Assembly: GCF_007556585.1 (NCBI RefSeq)
Contig: NZ_VJNA01000006.1
Location: forward strand, 48,833 to 112,832
Reading direction: 5' to 3'
DNA length: 64,000 bases
Origin: Tepidimonas aquatica
GTDB lineage: Bacteria > Pseudomonadota > Gammaproteobacteria > Burkholderiales > Burkholderiaceae_C
A model generated the notes under the pieces. It was not told the origin of the DNA, ran no database searches, and saw only the letters and a list, made by a program, of their open reading frames with translations. Within the stretch, counting starts at the first letter, position 1, and each line of letters starts with the position of its first letter. Positions 18,410 to 29,562 of this stretch are shown in pieces. The translations under genes were made by a program, and so were the position numbers.

Positions 18410-20212
18410 ATGGCACAACCGCCACGCAACGACACCACCCCCTGGGCCACCTGGGCTTCGTTCGACGCCAACCCGTGGACGCAGTGGGCGCAGCAAGCGT
18501 GGGCCTCGGCCACCAGCGGGTCCGCGCCAGCGTCCGCGCTGGCCGGATTGACCCAAGTGTTGCGCGGCCTGGGGGGGCAGCCGTTGCAGCTCGACGCGGC
18601 GCAATGGTTGCAGATCCAGCAAGACTACCTGCGTGAACTGACCGAGCTGTGGCAGCAGGGCACGCACGTCCCCCCGCCGGCGGACAAGCGCTTTGCGGGC
18701 CAAGCCTGGGCGAGCAACCCGGTGGCGGCATTCCAGGCCGCGTTGTACCTGCTCAACGCCCGCACGCTGATGCGCATGGCCGAAGCGGTGCAGGCCGACG
18801 CCAAGACGCGCGCGCGCATCCGTTTTGCGGTGCAGCAGTGGATCGACGCCACCGCGCCCAGCAATTTTCTGGCATTCAACGCCGAAGCGCTGCAAAAAGC
18901 CATCGACACCCGTGGCGAGAGCCTGGCGCGTGGCCTGCTCAACCTGTTGCAAGACCTGCAGCGCGGCCAGGTCTCGATGACCGACCCCAACGCTTTTGAA
19001 GTGGGGCGCAACGTCGCCACCACCGAAGGGCAGGTGGTGTTCGAAAACGCGCTGTTTCAGCTGATCGAGTACAAGCCGCTGACGCCCAAGGTGTACGAGC
19101 GTCCGCTGCTGGTGGTGCCACCGTGCATCAACAAGTACTACATCCTGGACTTGCAGCCGGACAACTCGTTCCTGCGCTACGCAGTCGAGCAGGGCCACCG
19201 GACCTTCGTCATCAGTTGGCGCAATCCCGACGCGTCGCTGGCCCAGGCCACGTGGGACGACTACATCGACGACGCCGTCATCCGTGCCATCGACATCGTG
19301 CGCGACATCGGCAAGGCCGACACCATCAACACCCTGGGCTTTTGCGTCGGCGGCACGATGCTGGGCACGGCCCTGGCGGTGTTGGCCGCGCGTGGCCAGC
19401 GCAAGGTGCACAGCGTGACCTTCCTGACCACGCTGCTGGACTTCACCGAAACAGGCGTGCTCGACGTCTTCATCGACGAGGCGTTCGTCACGATGCGCGA
19501 GTTGCAGTTTGCCAACGGCGGTCTGTTGCCGGGGCGCGACCTGGCCACGACGTTCAGCTTTTTGCGCCCCAACGACCTCGTCTGGAACTACGTCGTCGGC
19601 AACTACCTCAAGGGCGAAACGCCGCCGCCGTTTGACCTCCTGTACTGGAACAGCGACAGCACCAACCTGCCCGGCAAGTGGTACGCCTGGTACCTGCGCC
19701 ATACCTACCTGCAAAACGAGCTGTGCCAGCCCGGCAAGTTGCAGGTCTGCGGGGTGCCGGTCGATCTGGGCGCGATCGACATCCCTGCCTACATCTACGG
19801 CTCGCGCGAAGACCATATCGTGCCGATTGGCGCGGCCTACGCCACCACGCGCCACCTGGGCGGCCCGATGCGCTTCGTCATGGGCGCCTCGGGCCACATC
19901 GCGGGGGTCATCAACCCCGCCGCCAAGGGCAAGCGCAGCTTCTGGACGGGGCCGAACGACCACTTCCCGCCGACAGTGGACGAATGGATCGGGGCCGCCA
20001 CCGAACACAAAGGTAGCTGGTGGACCGACTGGTCGCCGTGGCTGGCCGCGCAGGCCGGACGGCAGGTCGCCGCGCCGCGCAGCTACGGCAACCGTCGCTA
20101 CAAGCCGATCGAACCCGCGCCGGGGCGCTACGTGCGTGTCAAGGCCGACGAAGCCCTGGCCACGCTGCTGTCTGCGCCGCTGGCCTCCGTCAACCCGCAA
20201 GCGAAAGGATGA
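18410..20212 (+). CDS. phaC: class I polyhydroxyalkanoate synthase
   Basis: A 600-residue PHA synthase that polymerises (R)-3-hydroxyacyl-CoA onto granules. The lipase-like box GFCVGGT holds the catalytic cysteine C312. The partner aspartate is in [12 protein letters not shown] and the histidine in [12 protein letters not shown], completing the Cys-Asp-His triad. Length and the long N-terminal region match class I enzymes active on C3-C5 monomers. Start: ATG after GAGGAGACGACCCC. The stop overlaps an upstream ATG of phaA, and phaA and phaB follow, giving the classic phaCAB operon. Confidence 0.97.
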   Translation: MAQPPRNDTTPWATWASFDANPWTQWAQQAWASATSGSAPASALAGLTQVLRGLGGQPLQLDAAQWLQIQQDYLRELTELWQQGTHVPPPADKRFAGQAWASNPVAAFQAALYLLNARTLMRMAEAVQADAKTRARIRFAVQQWIDATAPSNFLAFNAEALQKAIDTRGESLARGLLNLLQDLQRGQVSMTDPNAFEVGRNVATTEGQVVFENALFQLIEYKPLTPKVYERPLLVVPPCINKYYILDLQPDNSFLRYAVEQGHRTFVISWRNPDASLAQATWDDYIDDAVIRAIDIVRDIGKADTINTLGFCVGGTMLGTALAVLAARGQRKVHSVTFLTTLLDFTETGVLDVFIDEAFVTMRELQFANGGLLPGRDLATTFSFLRPNDLVWNYVVGNYLKGETPPPFDLLYWNSDSTNLPGKWYAWYLRHTYLQNELCQPGKLQVCGVPVDLGAIDIPAYIYGSREDHIVPIGAAYATTRHLGGPMRFVMGASGHIAGVINPAAKGKRSFWTGPNDHFPPTVDEWIGAATEHKGSWWTDWSPWLAAQAGRQVAAPRSYGNRRYKPIEPAPGRYVRVKADEALATLLSAPLASVNPQAKG

Positions 20213-20217
20213 AACCC

Positions 20218-21396
20218 ATGGACGATATCGTCATCGTCGGTGCCGTGCGCACCGCCATTGGCAAATTTGGCGGCACACTGTCGAAAACCCCGGCCACCGA
20301 ACTCGGGGCCACGGTCGTGCGTGCGCTGCTGGAACGCACCGGCGTGGCGCCGGAGCAGGTGGGTGAAGTCATCATGGGGCAGGTGCTGGCGGCGGGCTGT
20401 GGGCAAAACCCTGCACGGCAGGCCTCGATGAAGGCCGGCGTGCCGAAGGAAACGCCAGCGCTGACGATCAACGCCGTGTGCGGCTCGGGCCTCAAGGCGG
20501 TGATGTTGGCCGCGCAGGCGGTGGCGTGGGGTGACAGCGAGATCGTCATCGCCGGCGGCCAGGAAAATATGTCGCTGGCGCCGCACGTCCTGCTGGGCAG
20601 CCGCGAAGGGCAGCGCATGGGCGACTGGAAGCTGATCGACTCGATGATCGTCGACGGCCTGTGGGACGTCTACAACCAGTACCACATGGGCATCACCGCC
20701 GAAAACGTCGCCAAAGCCCATGGCATCACGCGTGAGATGCAGGACGCGCTGGCGCTGGCCAGCCAACAAAAGGCCGCCGCCGCCCAGGACGCCGGCAAGT
20801 TCAAGGACGAAATCGTGCCGGTGTCGATCCCGCAGCGCAAGGGCGACCCGCTGGTGTTCGACACCGACGAGTACATCAACCGCAAGACCAGCGCGGAAGC
20901 GTTGGCCGGACTCAAGCCCGCGTTTGACAAAGCCGGCAGCGTCACCGCCGGCAACGCCAGCGGCATCAACGACGGCGCGGCAGCGGTGATGGTGATGAAG
21001 GCCAGCAAGGCCGCGCAGTTGGGCTTGACGCCGCTGGCACGCATCGCCAGCTTCGCCACCAGCGGCCTGGACCCCGCCACGATGGGCATGGGGCCGGTGC
21101 CGGCTTCGCAAAAGGCCTTGCAGCGGGCCGGATGGTCGGTGGACGACGTGGAGCTGGCCGAGCTCAACGAAGCCTTCGCGGCGCAGGCCTGTGCGGTCAA
21201 CCAGGCCCTGGGCATCGACCCGGCCAAGGTCAACGTCAATGGCGGCGCCATCGCGCTGGGCCACCCCATCGGCGCCTCGGGCTGCCGCATCCTGGTGACG
21301 CTGTTGCACGAAATGCAACGCCGCAACGCCCGCAAGGGTCTGGCGGCGCTGTGCATCGGCGGCGGCATGGGCGTGGCGCTCACCGTCGAGCGCTGA
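20218..21396 (+). CDS. phaA: acetyl-CoA acetyltransferase (beta-ketothiolase)
   Basis: A 392-residue biosynthetic thiolase that condenses two acetyl-CoA to acetoacetyl-CoA for PHB synthesis. The three catalytic residues are present at canonical positions: C88 in [10 protein letters not shown]349 in [10 protein letters not shown] and C379 in [12 protein letters not shown] 20218 is preferred because GAAAGGA lies 9 nt upstream; an ATG three codons earlier overlaps the phaC stop. Similar enzymes (BktB) also make 3-ketovaleryl-CoA from propionyl-CoA; which specificity applies cannot be decided from sequence. Confidence 0.96.
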   Translation: MDDIVIVGAVRTAIGKFGGTLSKTPATELGATVVRALLERTGVAPEQVGEVIMGQVLAAGCGQNPARQASMKAGVPKETPALTINAVCGSGLKAVMLAAQAVAWGDSEIVIAGGQENMSLAPHVLLGSREGQRMGDWKLIDSMIVDGLWDVYNQYHMGITAENVAKAHGITREMQDALALASQQKAAAAQDAGKFKDEIVPVSIPQRKGDPLVFDTDEYINRKTSAEALAGLKPAFDKAGSVTAGNASGINDGAAAVMVMKASKAAQLGLTPLARIASFATSGLDPATMGMGPVPASQKALQRAGWSVDDVELAELNEAFAAQACAVNQALGIDPAKVNVNGGAIALGHPIGASGCRILVTLLHEMQRRNARKGLAALCIGGGMGVALTVER

Positions 21397-21448
21397 TCGA
21401 CCCCGCCTTCCCCCAAGCTTCCAACCCACCAGAGAGGAGACTCCCACC

Positions 21449-22189
21449 ATGGCTCAACAACGCGTCGCCTACGTCACCGGCGGCATGGGTGGCATTGGCA
21501 CCGCCATTTGCCAGGCTTTGCACGACAACGGCTTCAAAGTCATCGCCGGCTGCGGCCCCACGCGCGACTACCAAAAGTGGCTCGACGAGCAAAAGGCGCT
21601 GGGCTACACGTTCTATGCCAGCGTCGGCAACGTCGCCGATTGGGACAGCGTCGTGCAGGCCTTTGCCAAGGCCAAGGCCGAGCACGGCCCGATCGACGTG
21701 CTGGTCAACAACGCCGGCATCACGCGCGACCGCTTGTTCGTCAAGATGACAAAGGAAGACTGGGACGCCGTCATCAACACCAACCTGACGTCGATGTTCA
21801 ACGTCACCAAGCAGGTGGTGCCGGACATGATCGAGCGCGGCTGGGGGCGCATCATCCAGATTTCGTCGGTCAACGGCGAAAAAGGCCAGGCGGGCCAGAC
21901 CAACTACTCGGCCGCCAAAGCCGGCATGCACGGCTTCACGATGGCGTTGGCGCAGGAGCTGGCCTCCAAGGGCATCACCGTCAACACGGTCAGCCCGGGC
22001 TACATCGCCACCGACATGGTCAAGGCCATTCGGCCCGACGTGCTGGAAAAGATCATCGCGCAAATCCCCGTCAAGCGGCTGGGTCAGCCGCGCGAAATCG
22101 CCTCCATCGTCGCGTGGCTGGCCAGCGACGACGCCGGTTTTGCCACGGGGGCGGACTTCTCGATCAACGGCGGCTTGCACATGGGCTGA
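21449..22189 (+). CDS. phaB: acetoacetyl-CoA reductase (NADPH)
   Basis: A 246-residue short-chain dehydrogenase that reduces acetoacetyl-CoA to (R)-3-hydroxybutyryl-CoA, the PhaC substrate. The cofactor loop is TGGMGGIGTA (10-19), the NNAGI motif follows the fourth strand, and the catalytic residues are a Ser in QISSVNG (about 140), Y153 and K157 in NYSAAKAG. The segment GCGPTRDYQKW after the second strand is typical of PhaB. An AGAGAGGAGA ribosome-binding site precedes the ATG. It is the third gene of phaCAB; no phaR follows. Confidence 0.96.
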   Translation: MAQQRVAYVTGGMGGIGTAICQALHDNGFKVIAGCGPTRDYQKWLDEQKALGYTFYASVGNVADWDSVVQAFAKAKAEHGPIDVLVNNAGITRDRLFVKMTKEDWDAVINTNLTSMFNVTKQVVPDMIERGWGRIIQISSVNGEKGQAGQTNYSAAKAGMHGFTMALAQELASKGITVNTVSPGYIATDMVKAIRPDVLEKIIAQIPVKRLGQPREIASIVAWLASDDAGFATGADFSINGGLHMG

Positions 22190-22223
22190 CGCCGCGTGCC
22201 CAACGGGTGGACAATACGGGGTG

Positions 22224-23279
22224 ATGAACGACACCGCCCCGAGCCCCCAGCCTCCCTTACCAGCGGGTGACCATGCCCGGGCCGCCGCGTGGCGGCTGAG
22301 CGTGGCCCCGATGATGGAGTGGACGGACCGCCACTGCCGTTGGCTGCACCGCCTACTCACGCGCCGGGCGCGCCTGTACACCGAAATGGTGACCACGGGC
22401 GCGTTGCTGCACGGCGACATCGCACGCCATTTGGCGTTTGATCCGGTCGAACACCCGGTGGCGTTGCAGTTGGGTGGCAACGACCCACGTGAGCTGGCTG
22501 TGTGCGCCCGCATGGGCGAGGCTTGGGGCTACGACGAGATCAACCTCAACTGCGGCTGCCCCAGCCCCCGCGTGCAGCGGGGGGCGTTCGGCGCCTGCCT
22601 GATGGAGCACCCGCGCCTCGTGGCTGACAGCATGCGGGCCATGCGCGACGCCGTGCGCGTGCCGGTCACCGTCAAGCACCGCATCGGCATCGACCGGGTG
22701 GAGGACTACGGCTTCGTGCGTGATTTCGTCGGCACGGTGGCCGAGGCCGGCTGCGACGTCTTCATCGTGCACGCGCGCAACGCCTGGCTGGACGGACTCA
22801 GCCCCGCCGAAAACCGCACCGTACCGCCGTTGCGCTACGAGGTGGTGCACCGGCTCAAGCGCGACTTCCCCCACCTGGTCATCGTCGTCAACGGCGGCAT
22901 CACCACCGATGCGCAGGTGGCCGAGCAGCTGCGCCACGTCGACGGCGTCATGGTCGGGCGCGAGGCGTACCACAATCCCTGGTGGCTGGCCGCGTGGGAC
23001 GCCTCCTACTTCGGTGCCAGCGGCCCGGCCGTGGACCGCGATGCGGTTGAGGCGGCGATGGTGGACTACATGGCCCGGGTCGGTCCAGCGCTACCCGGCG
23101 GGTGGTACGCCATCGCGCGCCACATGCTGGGGCTGCGCCACGGCCAGCCGGGTGCGCGGCGCTGGCGTCAGGTCTGGAGCGACCACCGGCTCAAACGCCG
23201 TCCGGTGCATGAGGTGGCCGCGCTGGCACGCGAGGCGCTGCAGGCCGCAGCCCGCACGCCCGAGCGGCCTCTGGCCTGA
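22224..23279 (+). CDS. dusA: tRNA-dihydrouridine(20/20a) synthase
   Basis: A 351-residue FMN flavoprotein that reduces uridines 20/20a in the tRNA D loop. Typical DusA blocks are SVAPMMEWTDRHCRW, YTEMVTTGALLHG, the catalytic cysteine in NLNCGCPSPRVQ, a lysine/arginine pair in VKHRIGID, and DGVMVGREAYHNP at the phosphate site. Length and motif wording match DusA rather than DusB or DusC. It starts 34 bp after phaB and may be read through from that operon. Its stop codon directly abuts the stop of the convergent gntR gene. Confidence 0.94.
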   Translation: MNDTAPSPQPPLPAGDHARAAAWRLSVAPMMEWTDRHCRWLHRLLTRRARLYTEMVTTGALLHGDIARHLAFDPVEHPVALQLGGNDPRELAVCARMGEAWGYDEINLNCGCPSPRVQRGAFGACLMEHPRLVADSMRAMRDAVRVPVTVKHRIGIDRVEDYGFVRDFVGTVAEAGCDVFIVHARNAWLDGLSPAENRTVPPLRYEVVHRLKRDFPHLVIVVNGGITTDAQVAEQLRHVDGVMVGREAYHNPWWLAAWDASYFGASGPAVDRDAVEAAMVDYMARVGPALPGGWYAIARHMLGLRHGQPGARRWRQVWSDHRLKRRPVHEVAALAREALQAAARTPERPLA

Positions 23280-23927
23280 TCACACTGCGGCCTGCAGGCC
23301 GTTGGCAAAGTGGCGCCGCACCGCCTCGGCGGCGGCCTTGGGGTTGCGTGCGCACAGCGCGTCCAGGATGGCGCGGTGCTCGGCCAGCGACTCGGCCACC
23401 CGTCCTTGCTTGAACAACGACCCGTGGCGGTTGAGCTTCATGACTTTGCGCAGGTCCTGCACCAATTGCTTGCGCCAGCGGTTGTGGCCCAGGTCGAGCA
23501 CGCGCAAGTGAAACGCCTCGTTGAGCTCGAAAAACCGCTCGCGTGAACCGGTGGCGGGGTCCGCGGCGGCTTCGAGCTGCTCGTGCATGCGGCGCAGCTC
23601 GGCCAGCTCCTCGTCGGTGGCGCGCCAGCACGCCGCTTCGGCCGCGTCGGCTTCCAGCAGCGCCAGCAGCTCGTACACCTCGCGCAAGTCCTGCTGCGAA
23701 ACCTCGGTGACGTAGGCGCCGCGGCGCACTTTCATCGTCACCAGGCCCTCTGCGGCCAGCACCTTGATCGCCTCGCGCAGCGGCGTGCGGCTGATGCCCA
23801 GCTCCTGCGCGATCTTCATCTCGTCGATCCACGTCCCCGGCGGCAGCTCACGGCTGAAGATGCGCTGGCGCAGCCAGTCGGCCACTTCTTCGTACAACGC
23901 GCGAGAAAGCAGGGGCACGGCGGTCAT
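23280..23927 (-). CDS. GntR-family transcriptional regulator, FCD domain
   Basis: A 215-residue regulator with an N-terminal winged helix (IAQELGISRTPLREAIKVLAAEGL, about residues 33-56, split here only by naming) and a helical FCD ligand domain from about residue 78. The FCD metal-binding pattern is suggested by the histidines in EAFHLRVL, EHRAILD and VRRHFANG. FCD regulators usually respond to organic acids. It diverges from the methylmalonyl-CoA mutase operon, so control of propionyl-CoA use is the likely role. ATG 23927 begins MTAVPLLSRALYEEV; an upstream in-frame ATG at 23963 would overlap the -35 of the predicted promoter. Confidence 0.88.
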   Translation of the reverse strand: MTAVPLLSRALYEEVADWLRQRIFSRELPPGTWIDEMKIAQELGISRTPLREAIKVLAAEGLVTMKVRRGAYVTEVSQQDLREVYELLALLEADAAEAACWRATDEELAELRRMHEQLEAAADPATGSRERFFELNEAFHLRVLDLGHNRWRKQLVQDLRKVMKLNRHGSLFKQGRVAESLAEHRAILDALCARNPKAAAEAVRRHFANGLQAAV

Positions 23928-23934
23928 GGGGCGT

Positions 23935-23963
23935 ATGATACAGGCGCCTGCATGCGTCATCAA
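23935..23963 (-). promoter_or_regulatory. gntR promoter with palindrome in the spacer
   Basis: On the minus strand TTGATG (-35, 23958-23963) and TATCAT (-10, 23935-23940) are separated by exactly 17 bp. The spacer contains the perfect 10-bp palindrome CAGGCGCCTG (23941-23950), next to the -10. The site lies in the 93-bp gap between gntR and the mutase gene, so a dimer bound here could repress its own gene and affect the divergent operon. Promoter and operator are predicted from sequence only. Confidence 0.6.
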
Positions 23964-24020
23964 TAATTATGAATGCGGTAAACTTGCCGCATCCAAGCAC
24001 GTCACCCCGCTGAGAACCCC

Positions 24021-26195
24021 ATGACCACCACGCCTGAATTCCGTCCCGCCACCCTGGCCGAGTGGGAAGCCGCCGCGCGCAAGTCGCTCAAGGGCGCGCC
24101 GCTGGAAAGCCTGAACTGGGTCACGCCCGAGGGCATCACGGTCAAGCCGCTGTACACCGCGGCCGATGTGCGCGACCTGCCGTACACCGACACGCTGCCG
24201 GGGTTCGAGCCGTTCATCCGCGGCCCGCAGGCCACGATGTACGCCGTCAAGCCCTGGACGATCCGTCAATACGCCGGGTTTTCCACCGCCGAAGAATCCA
24301 ACGCCTTTTACCGCAAGGCCTTGGCCGCCGGCGCGCAAGGCGTCAGCGTGGCCTTCGACCTGGCCACCCACCGCGGCTACGACAGCGACAACCCGCGCGT
24401 GGTCGGCGACGTCGGTAAGGCCGGCGTGGCCATCGACAGCGTGGAGGATATGAAGATCCTGTTCGAAGGCATCCCGCTGGACAAGGTGTCGGTGTCGATG
24501 ACGATGAACGGCGCGGTGCTGCCCGTGCTGGCCGGCTACGTGGTGGCGGCCGAGGAGCAGGGCGTGCGCCAGGACCAACTCTCGGGGACGATCCAAAACG
24601 ACATCCTCAAGGAGTTCATGGTCCGCAACACCTATATCTACCCGCCCGAGCCCTCGATGCGCATCATCGGCGACATCATCGAGTACACGGCGCGGCACAT
24701 GCCGAAGTTCAACTCGATCAGCATCTCCGGCTACCACATGCAGGAGGCCGGCGCCAACCAGGCGCTGGAGCTGGCCTTCACGCTGGCCGACGGCAAGGAG
24801 TACGTCAAGACCGCGCTGGCCAAGGGCTTGGATGTGGACGAGTTCGCCGGGCGGCTGAGCTTTTTTTGGGCGATCGGGATGAACTTTTACCTCGAGATCG
24901 CCAAGATGCGGGCGGCGCGCCTGCTGTGGTGCCGCATCATGAAGGGCTTTGGCGCCAAGAACCCCAAGAGCCTGATGCTGCGCACGCACTGCCAGACCTC
25001 GGGCTGGAGCCTGACCGAGCAAGACCCCTACAACAACATCGTGCGCACCACCATCGAAGCGATGGCGGCCGTGTTTGGTGGCACGCAGTCGCTGCACACC
25101 AACAGCTTCGACGAGGCCATCGCGCTGCCGACCGAGTTTTCGGCCCGCATCGCACGCAACACCCAACTGATTCTGCAAGAAGAAACGCACATCACCAACG
25201 TCATCGACCCCTGGGGCGGCAGCTATATGATGGAGGCGCTGACCCAGCAAATGGCCGACAAGGCCTGGGCGTTGATCGAGGAGATCGACGCCATGGGGGG
25301 CATGACGCGCGCCGTCCAAAGCGGCTGGGCTAAGCTCAAGATCGAAGCCAGCGCGGCCGAAAAGCAGGCCCGCATCGACAGCGGCAAAGACGTCATCGTC
25401 GGCGTCAACAAGTACCGGCTCGACAAAGAGGACCCGGTCGAGATTCTCGAGGTGGACAACCTCAAGGTGCGTCAGGCGCAGATCGCGCGGCTGCAACGCA
25501 TCCGCGCCACGCGCGACGCCGCGGCGGTGCAGCGTGCGCTGGACGCGCTGACCGAGTGCGCGCGCACGGGCCAGGGCAACCTGCTGGCCCTGTCGATCGA
25601 GGCCATGCGCGTCCGCGCGACGGTGGGCGAAGTCTCGGACGCGCTGGAAAAAGTGTTTGGGCGCCACCGCGCCGATACGCAAAAGGTGACCGGGGTGTAC
25701 GCTGCCGCTTATGACAGTGCCGAGGGCTGGAACAAGCTCAAGGCCGAAATCGACGCCTTTGCCGCCGAGTTTGGCCGACGCCCTCGCGTGATGATCGCCA
25801 AGCTGGGCCAGGACGGGCACGACCGCGGTGCCAAGGTCGTGGCCACAGCGTACGCCGACCTGGGCTTCGACGTGGACATCGGTCCGCTGTTCCAAACGCC
25901 CGAGGAATGCGCGCGGCAAGCGATCGAAAACGACGTGCACGCGGTGGGCATCAGCACGCTGGCTGCTGGGCACAAGACGCTGGTGCCGGCCATCATCGAG
26001 GAGCTGCGCAAGCAGGGGGCGGACGACATCGTCGTTTTCGTCGGCGGCGTCATCCCGCGCCAGGATTACGAATTCCTCTACGAAGCGGGCGTCAAGGGCA
26101 TATATGGCCCCGGTACACCCATCCCGGCCAGCGCCAAGGACGTGCTGGAAAAAATCCGCCAGGCCCTCACCGAGCGCGGCGCCCAGCGGTCATGA
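24021..26195 (+). CDS. scpA: methylmalonyl-CoA mutase
   Basis: A 724-residue single-chain adenosylcobalamin mutase converting (R)-methylmalonyl-CoA to succinyl-CoA. The N-terminal TIM barrel (to about residue 520) includes [21 protein letters not shown] and the block around YHMQEAG. The C-terminal B12 domain has the DxHxxG motif in [12 protein letters not shown] near residue 595, whose histidine ligates cobalt. Length fits a homodimeric enzyme rather than the two-subunit type. Its stop overlaps meaB by 4 nt. It is the first gene of the operon running through pccB, pccA and the epimerase-like gene. Confidence 0.97.
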   Translation: MTTTPEFRPATLAEWEAAARKSLKGAPLESLNWVTPEGITVKPLYTAADVRDLPYTDTLPGFEPFIRGPQATMYAVKPWTIRQYAGFSTAEESNAFYRKALAAGAQGVSVAFDLATHRGYDSDNPRVVGDVGKAGVAIDSVEDMKILFEGIPLDKVSVSMTMNGAVLPVLAGYVVAAEEQGVRQDQLSGTIQNDILKEFMVRNTYIYPPEPSMRIIGDIIEYTARHMPKFNSISISGYHMQEAGANQALELAFTLADGKEYVKTALAKGLDVDEFAGRLSFFWAIGMNFYLEIAKMRAARLLWCRIMKGFGAKNPKSLMLRTHCQTSGWSLTEQDPYNNIVRTTIEAMAAVFGGTQSLHTNSFDEAIALPTEFSARIARNTQLILQEETHITNVIDPWGGSYMMEALTQQMADKAWALIEEIDAMGGMTRAVQSGWAKLKIEASAAEKQARIDSGKDVIVGVNKYRLDKEDPVEILEVDNLKVRQAQIARLQRIRATRDAAAVQRALDALTECARTGQGNLLALSIEAMRVRATVGEVSDALEKVFGRHRADTQKVTGVYAAAYDSAEGWNKLKAEIDAFAAEFGRRPRVMIAKLGQDGHDRGAKVVATAYADLGFDVDIGPLFQTPEECARQAIENDVHAVGISTLAAGHKTLVPAIIEELRKQGADDIVVFVGGVIPRQDYEFLYEAGVKGIYGPGTPIPASAKDVLEKIRQALTERGAQRS

Positions 26196-27214
26196 ACCCG
26201 GCCACCGAAAGCCTGCTGCAGGCCCTGCTGCACGGCGCCCTCATGCAGCAGCGCCGCGCGATGGCCAAGGCCATCACGCTGCTGGAATCGACCCGCGCCG
26301 ACCACCGCCAACAAGCCGACGCGTTGCTGGATGCGCTGCTGCCGCACACGGGTAAGGCGCTGCGCTTGGGCATCAGCGGCGTGCCCGGCGTGGGCAAGAG
26401 CACGTTCATCGAGGCCCTGGGGCTGTGGCTGGTGGCGCGCGGCCACCGGGTGGCGGTGCTGGCCGTCGACCCCAGCAGCAGCGTGTCGGGTGGCTCGATT
26501 TTGGGCGACAAAACCCGCATGGAAAAGCTGTCCGTGCACGAGCGTGCCTTCATCCGACCCAGCCCCAGCGGCGGCACGTTGGGCGGTGTGGCTGCCAAGA
26601 CGCGCGAGGCGATGCTGGTGTGTGAGGCCGCGGGCTACGACATCGTCATCGTCGAGACCGTCGGTGTCGGCCAGAGCGAAACCGCCGTGGCGGGCATGAC
26701 CGACCTGTTGTGCGTGCTGCAACTGCCCAACACGGGTGACGACCTGCAGGCGATCAAAAAAGGCATCATGGAGGTGGCCGACCTCATCGTCATCAACAAA
26801 GCCGACCTCGACCCCGACGCCGCCACCCGGGCGCAAGCCACCATCACCAGCGCGCTGCGGCTGCTGGGGTTGCACGGGCGAGCCACCGATGCCGATGATG
26901 ACGGCGCGCCGCGCGTGATGCAGCTCAGCGCCTTGCAGGGGCAGGGCATCGAGGCGTTTTGGGACGCGGTGCAGTCGTTCGTCGATCGGCAGCGCCAAAG
27001 CGGGCGCATGCAGTCGCGGCGCCAGCGTCAGGCCCAGGCCTGGATGTGGGAGCGCATCGATGCGGGCCTGCGCGAAGCGTTTGCCGGCCACCCCGGCGTG
27101 CGCGAGCGCCTGGCCCCGTTGACCGAGGCGGTGCTGGCCGGCCGCACGGTGCCGTCGGTGGCCGCGCGCGAGTTGTTAGCTGTGTTCCTCCGCTCGCAGG
27201 AGATGGCATGCTGA
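26192..27214 (+). CDS. meaB: methylmalonyl-CoA mutase-associated GTPase MeaB
   Basis: A 340-residue G3E-family P-loop GTPase that protects the mutase from inactivation and gates delivery of adenosylcobalamin. Walker [10 protein letters not shown] is at 63-71. [19 protein letters not shown], the ETVGVGQSE switch region and the NKAD base-specificity motif are all present. The ATG overlaps the mutase stop (ATGA), consistent with the 1:1 partnership. The stop overlaps the start of the next gene by 7 nt. Confidence 0.96.
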   Translation: MNPATESLLQALLHGALMQQRRAMAKAITLLESTRADHRQQADALLDALLPHTGKALRLGISGVPGVGKSTFIEALGLWLVARGHRVAVLAVDPSSSVSGGSILGDKTRMEKLSVHERAFIRPSPSGGTLGGVAAKTREAMLVCEAAGYDIVIVETVGVGQSETAVAGMTDLLCVLQLPNTGDDLQAIKKGIMEVADLIVINKADLDPDAATRAQATITSALRLLGLHGRATDADDDGAPRVMQLSALQGQGIEAFWDAVQSFVDRQRQSGRMQSRRQRQAQAWMWERIDAGLREAFAGHPGVRERLAPLTEAVLAGRTVPSVAARELLAVFLRSQEMAC

Positions 27215-27990
27215 GCGCGCGTTCGATCGAAATCATCGAGTCTTCGCCAGGCTGGCGTCGCCATCGGATCGAGTTTTTCGATTTGCCTGAAGGCCGGATG
27301 GTGGTCAAGGGACAGCGTCCCGCGCGTGGTCCGTGGGCGCATCGCGTGCTCAATGGAATAGCCGCGTTGGCGGGTGTGCCGTGTCTGAAAGCCGTGCCGG
27401 TGCACGGCGGACAAAAGGCTCAGGACGTCGAGGTGAGGCGTTTGCGTGCCCTGGCGGCTGTTGGCGTGCGAGTGCCGAAGGTGCTGCACGTCGCGCAGGA
27501 CTACTTCGTCATGGAGAACATGGGTAGCACCAACCTGGTGTGTCAGCTTGCCGAGGGGGGGGGGGAAATTGCCCGACAAGCCTGGCTGCGTTGCGCTCAG
27601 TATGTGCTTGACGCGCACATGGCGGGCGTCTATTTCAGTCAGTGCTTTGCGCGCAACTTGATTATGCTGCCGCAGGGGGTGGGGGCCATCGATTTCGAGG
27701 ATGATCCCCTGGAGGTCATGAACTTGACCGATGCGCAAGCCAGGGATTGGCTTGCCTTTTTTCAATCTTCGCTGTGGCTGCTTGATGTCTCACACCGCTG
27801 GATCGACGAGCAGCTCGACTTCATCCTATCTCAGGAAACCCCAAAAGTGCAGCGCGCGCTGGCGCTAGCAGCGAATCGGCTGGCCTGGCTGCGGCACTTG
27901 TCCAACAATCGCAAGCTATGGGGACGCGACGGCATTGCCATTCGCGCAGCAGCCCTGCATCTGCACCGGTATCGACTTCGACATCCATAA
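27208..27990 (+). CDS. kinase-fold protein of unknown function, embedded in the methylmalonyl operon
   Basis: A 260-residue protein with the outline of a small bacterial kinase of the Kdo/InaA/RIO type. It has a beta-3-like lysine (K34 in MVVKGQ), an alphaC-like glutamate (E75 in [10 protein letters not shown]), a hinge-like YFVMENMG, then a catalytic-loop region [17 protein letters not shown] and AIDFEDDP. The usual loop aspartate is replaced: SQ (S144-Q145) stands where D is expected, while N150 and D162 remain. No function is assigned. An AGGAGATG ribosome-binding site and a 7-nt overlap with meaB place it firmly in the operon. Its coding region is visibly less GC-rich than its neighbours and contains an 11-G run at 27555-27565, at codons 116-120. 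Confidence 0.8.
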   Translation: MLSARSIEIIESSPGWRRHRIEFFDLPEGRMVVKGQRPARGPWAHRVLNGIAALAGVPCLKAVPVHGGQKAQDVEVRRLRALAAVGVRVPKVLHVAQDYFVMENMGSTNLVCQLAEGGGEIARQAWLRCAQYVLDAHMAGVYFSQCFARNLIMLPQGVGAIDFEDDPLEVMNLTDAQARDWLAFFQSSLWLLDVSHRWIDEQLDFILSQETPKVQRALALAANRLAWLRHLSNNRKLWGRDGIAIRAAALHLHRYRLRHP

Positions 27991-28006
27991 ACATCGGAGA
28001 GCCTTC

Positions 28007-29539
<1,533 letters not shown>

Positions 29540-29562
29540 TGGCGCGTCGATGGAGAACGCCT

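Noticed and set aside
17624..20200. An 858-codon minus-strand open frame opposite pgeF and phaC
   Set aside because: It is a shadow of the phaC reading frame; the plus strand has the catalytic triad and operon context.
23927..24020. A cobalamin riboswitch ahead of the B12-dependent mutase
   Set aside because: The gap is only 93 bp, too short for the roughly 200-nt riboswitch, and the B12-box pattern is not visible.
24840..24880. A T7 tract in the methylmalonyl-CoA mutase gene as a possible frameshift site
   Set aside because: The tract encodes part of the conserved barrel in frame, is short and is not unusual for this family.
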